15,963 nucleotides of DNA, taken from contig JAOZRM010000054.1 of NCBI GenBank assembly GCA_029940175.1, positions 1 to 15,963 of the forward strand, read 5' to 3'. The first letter of the stretch is position 1. Every line of letters starts with the position of its first letter. Both the position numbers and the translations under genes were made by a program. The notes below the pieces were generated by a model that did not search any database, was not told the origin of the DNA, and worked only from the letters and a program-made list of their open reading frames with translations. Of this stretch, positions 14,279 through 15,963 are shown in pieces. The DNA comes from Candidatus Sabulitectum sp. (GTDB taxonomy: Bacteria > Fermentibacterota > Fermentibacteria > Fermentibacterales > JCC-6).

Positions 14279-15863
14279 CTACAAAAAGGAGTAACTGGTA
14301 ATGACTCGAGCTTGGAAACCCGATACATATCCATTTGTTACTTCGCCAACAAATCATGAGTTAAAGAAAGAATATTCTAAGGGTGAGCTGCTTGTGGACT
14401 TAGAATATTTGCAGAACACTCTGGAAGAAGTACACCCAAATCTATATTTCAGCAAATCGTCTGATTTTTCATATGAACAACTAACAGCGATTAAGACAGA
14501 TATCCACGGCAAATTAACAAGACTAGAATTCTATTCCAAAATAGCTCCATATGTTGCAGATTTTGGAGATGGACATACTTCAGTACGTGTCCCAGATAAG
14601 GAATATGCTAATTCGGATGCAATTGGAAATATCAGATTTCCGTTTAATGTGAACTGTAAGGATGGTGTAGTCACTCTAACGTCTACTGTACTGGAGCAAT
14701 TTGAAGAGTATGTTGGTAGAAAATTATTAAGTATCAATGGTAAACCAATTAATCGGATTCTTGAAAGAATGACTTCGATGATGAGCGGTGAGAGTATACA
14801 TTTTAAATATAGCTATCTTTTCATGCTTTTTTCCAAATTGTTGTTTGTACTTGGAGGTAGTGCTAGAAATTATTTACTAAAAGTTTCCGGTGATCCGTCC
14901 CCAGAGGAGTTAACTGTACCAGGTATAAGCAAGGCTCAATCAAAAATTGATTCAGAAAGCAAAACAGTAAATGTAACTAAATCCTACACATATAAAATCC
15001 AAAAGGAATTTGACTGTGCTGTACTAACGCTACTCAGTTGTGAAAGTGAAGAGAAATCTAGAGAGTTTTGTCAGGATTTTTTCAATGTACTTGAAAGAGA
15101 AACAATAGGGAATCTTATTGTAGACCTACGTCATAACGGCGGAGGCCACGATGCTATTGGTAATGAGATTAGTGCATATCTTACGAGTAAACCAGTTTCT
15201 CAATTTTCAGGTATGGAAATGAAAATTTCAGCAAAGTATAAGAAGTACTTAGCAGGACATTATCGTGATGGAGCGGGATTTCCAATGAAATTATTACCCT
15301 TATCTATTTTGACTTTACTCCATCCTGTTTTAAGGATGAAAACAGGCTCAATTTATAAACTTTCCTTACCAGAAGTAACCCCACCCAATAGAAATCCAAG
15401 ATTTAAAGGCAGAGTTTTTGTTGTAATCAGTCAATGTACCTATTCGTCAGCGGCATCTCTTGCTGCAATGGTTAAAGCATATGGTCTCGGCAAGCTAATT
15501 GGTGAGCCTACAGGTGGATATGTAAGTACTTATGGGGATTCCTTTATGTTCAGCTTACCAAACACTAAGCTTCTGTGTTCAGTATCACCTAAGTTCATCA
15601 TTGGACCAGATGGCGTCAAGAAGCCTGAACCTACATATCCTGATTACTCTACAAGCGATTTAGATATTGATAATCTGGTCGGTCCAGATGCAATACCTAA
15701 AATAATCAGGAATTTAAATAAATTAAAATAGAACAATAATGACTCTGGCAAACGCATTGAACTTAAATGAAATATTATAAAATGAAAGCCGAACAAACAA
15801 ATGCAACAGAACAGCGGCTTAATCTGCAATAAACTGGTTATCACTGTCTGCTGATTTGAAGCG
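14273..15863 (+). mobile_element. Integron gene cassette 1
   Basis: A 1591-bp unit running from the bases after the attI crossover G to the crossover G of its own attC. It holds one gene filling most of its length, in the usual forward orientation. Joining its ends recreates GTTCGGC, the exact complement of the attC R'' box GCCGAAC at 15788-15794. It is more AT-rich than the chromosomal genes to its left. Confidence 0.85.
14301..15731 (+). CDS. S41-family serine peptidase homologue (cassette-borne)
   Basis: A 476-residue protein related to C-terminal processing and tricorn-type peptidases. The N-terminal half has a helical lead-in (LEYLQNTLEEVHPNLYF) and FGDGHTSVRVP, a turn typical of this family. 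The catalytic core has LIVDLRHNGGGHDAIG (the conserved DLR-NGGG) and QCTYSSAASLAAMVKAYG with Ser383 as the likely nucleophile, followed by LIGEPTGG. The FEEYVGRKLLSINGKPI segment fits the PDZ-like or beta-sheet binding region. No signal peptide is seen, though a hydrophobic patch (FMLFSKLLFVLGG) lies near residues 173-185, so it may act in the cytosol or at the membrane. The start ATG 14301 has AAGGAG nine bases upstream, within the cassette. The substrate is unknown; a role in stress or defence cannot be shown from sequence. Confidence 0.85.
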   Translation: MTRAWKPDTYPFVTSPTNHELKKEYSKGELLVDLEYLQNTLEEVHPNLYFSKSSDFSYEQLTAIKTDIHGKLTRLEFYSKIAPYVADFGDGHTSVRVPDKEYANSDAIGNIRFPFNVNCKDGVVTLTSTVLEQFEEYVGRKLLSINGKPINRILERMTSMMSGESIHFKYSYLFMLFSKLLFVLGGSARNYLLKVSGDPSPEELTVPGISKAQSKIDSESKTVNVTKSYTYKIQKEFDCAVLTLLSCESEEKSREFCQDFFNVLERETIGNLIVDLRHNGGGHDAIGNEISAYLTSKPVSQFSGMEMKISAKYKKYLAGHYRDGAGFPMKLLPLSILTLLHPVLRMKTGSIYKLSLPEVTPPNRNPRFKGRVFVVISQCTYSSAASLAAMVKAYGLGKLIGEPTGGYVSTYGDSFMFSLPNTKLLCSVSPKFIIGPDGVKKPEPTYPDYSTSDLDIDNLVGPDAIPKIIRNLNKLK

Positions 15864-15869
15864 TTCGCC
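15788..15869 (+). other. attC recombination site of cassette 1
   Basis: An 82-base imperfect palindrome. R'' is GCCGAAC (15788-15794) and R' is GTTCGCC (15863-15869), complementary at six of seven positions. CAAAT (15798-15802) pairs with ATTTG (15854-15858), then CA with TG, CAGA with TCTG and CAG with CTG, leaving an extrahelical G at 15803, one A/C mismatch and one extra A. The unpaired spacers are AAA and AAGC, and the loop covers 15815-15843. The extra G in the left arm and the mirrored outer boxes are the classical attC pattern. Confidence 0.85.
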
Positions 15870-15963
15870 GTAATTGGCAGAGTAAGGCTAAACCTTTAAA
15901 GGATAGTAATAATTTTAGACTGCGAATATCTACATATTGACCAATCATCAGTGAAAAAGGTAA
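15864..15963 (+). mobile_element. Integron gene cassette 2, partial
   Basis: The 5' end of the next cassette begins after the crossover G at 15863 with TTCGCC and runs off the window. No firm gene is visible; a GTG at 15951 opens a short frame (V K K V) to the edge but has no ribosome site. If this is a cassette, its own attC should start with GGCGAAC, the complement of GTTCGCC. Confidence 0.6.

Overview
The window is from a Gram-negative bacterium (an outer-membrane beta-barrel protein ends in phenylalanine, and PstS has a lipoprotein-type leader). GC content is moderate in the core genes. Nothing in the sequence fixes the phylum. Two genes lack a Shine-Dalgarno site and have a -10-like box placed so that transcription would begin at the ATG, so some mRNAs here may be leaderless.

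Left part (1-5330), housekeeping genes: the 5' part of an APH-family phosphotransferase (minus), a divergent nucleoside-recognition (Gate) membrane protein (plus), then a leftward run of a BioD/DRTGG ATPase, an MFS transporter and a CCA/poly(A) nucleotidyltransferase with an HD domain. The Gate gene and the CCA gene converge and share a TTAA for their stop codons.

Middle part (5616-7430): a SAM methyltransferase whose reading frame is broken at an eight-base homopolymer (6280-6287). Next come a thioredoxin-type arsenate reductase and a small membrane protein that overlaps it, preceded by an 11-bp-phased TGTTAA pair that looks like a Pho box. A 230-bp gene-free, hairpin-rich stretch separates them from phoU.

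Phosphate unit (7431-12701, all minus): an OprO/P-like porin, then pstS-pstC-pstA-pstB-phoU, with overlapping or close-packed genes. Upstream of the porin are three TGTTAA boxes in 11-bp phase. A two-tier stem-loop lies between the porin and pstS. With the similar boxes before the arsenate reductase unit, this suggests phosphate starvation switches on high-affinity uptake together with arsenate defence, since Pst also admits arsenate.

Right part (12913-15963): an integron. A leftward integrase gene carries the IntI-specific insertion between the core catalytic motifs. An attI region lies upstream of it, and the first gene cassette (14273-15863) encodes an S41-family serine protease homologue and ends in an attC site. 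The cassette boundaries are supported by base complementarity: the attC R'' box GCCGAAC is the exact complement of the G at 15863 joined to the TTCGGC that begins the cassette at 14273, as expected of an excised circle. A second cassette begins at 15864 and runs off the window. The cassette is clearly more AT-rich than the core genes (14821-14880 has 18 G/C in 60, against 32 in 60 for 10021-10080), which points to horizontal acquisition.
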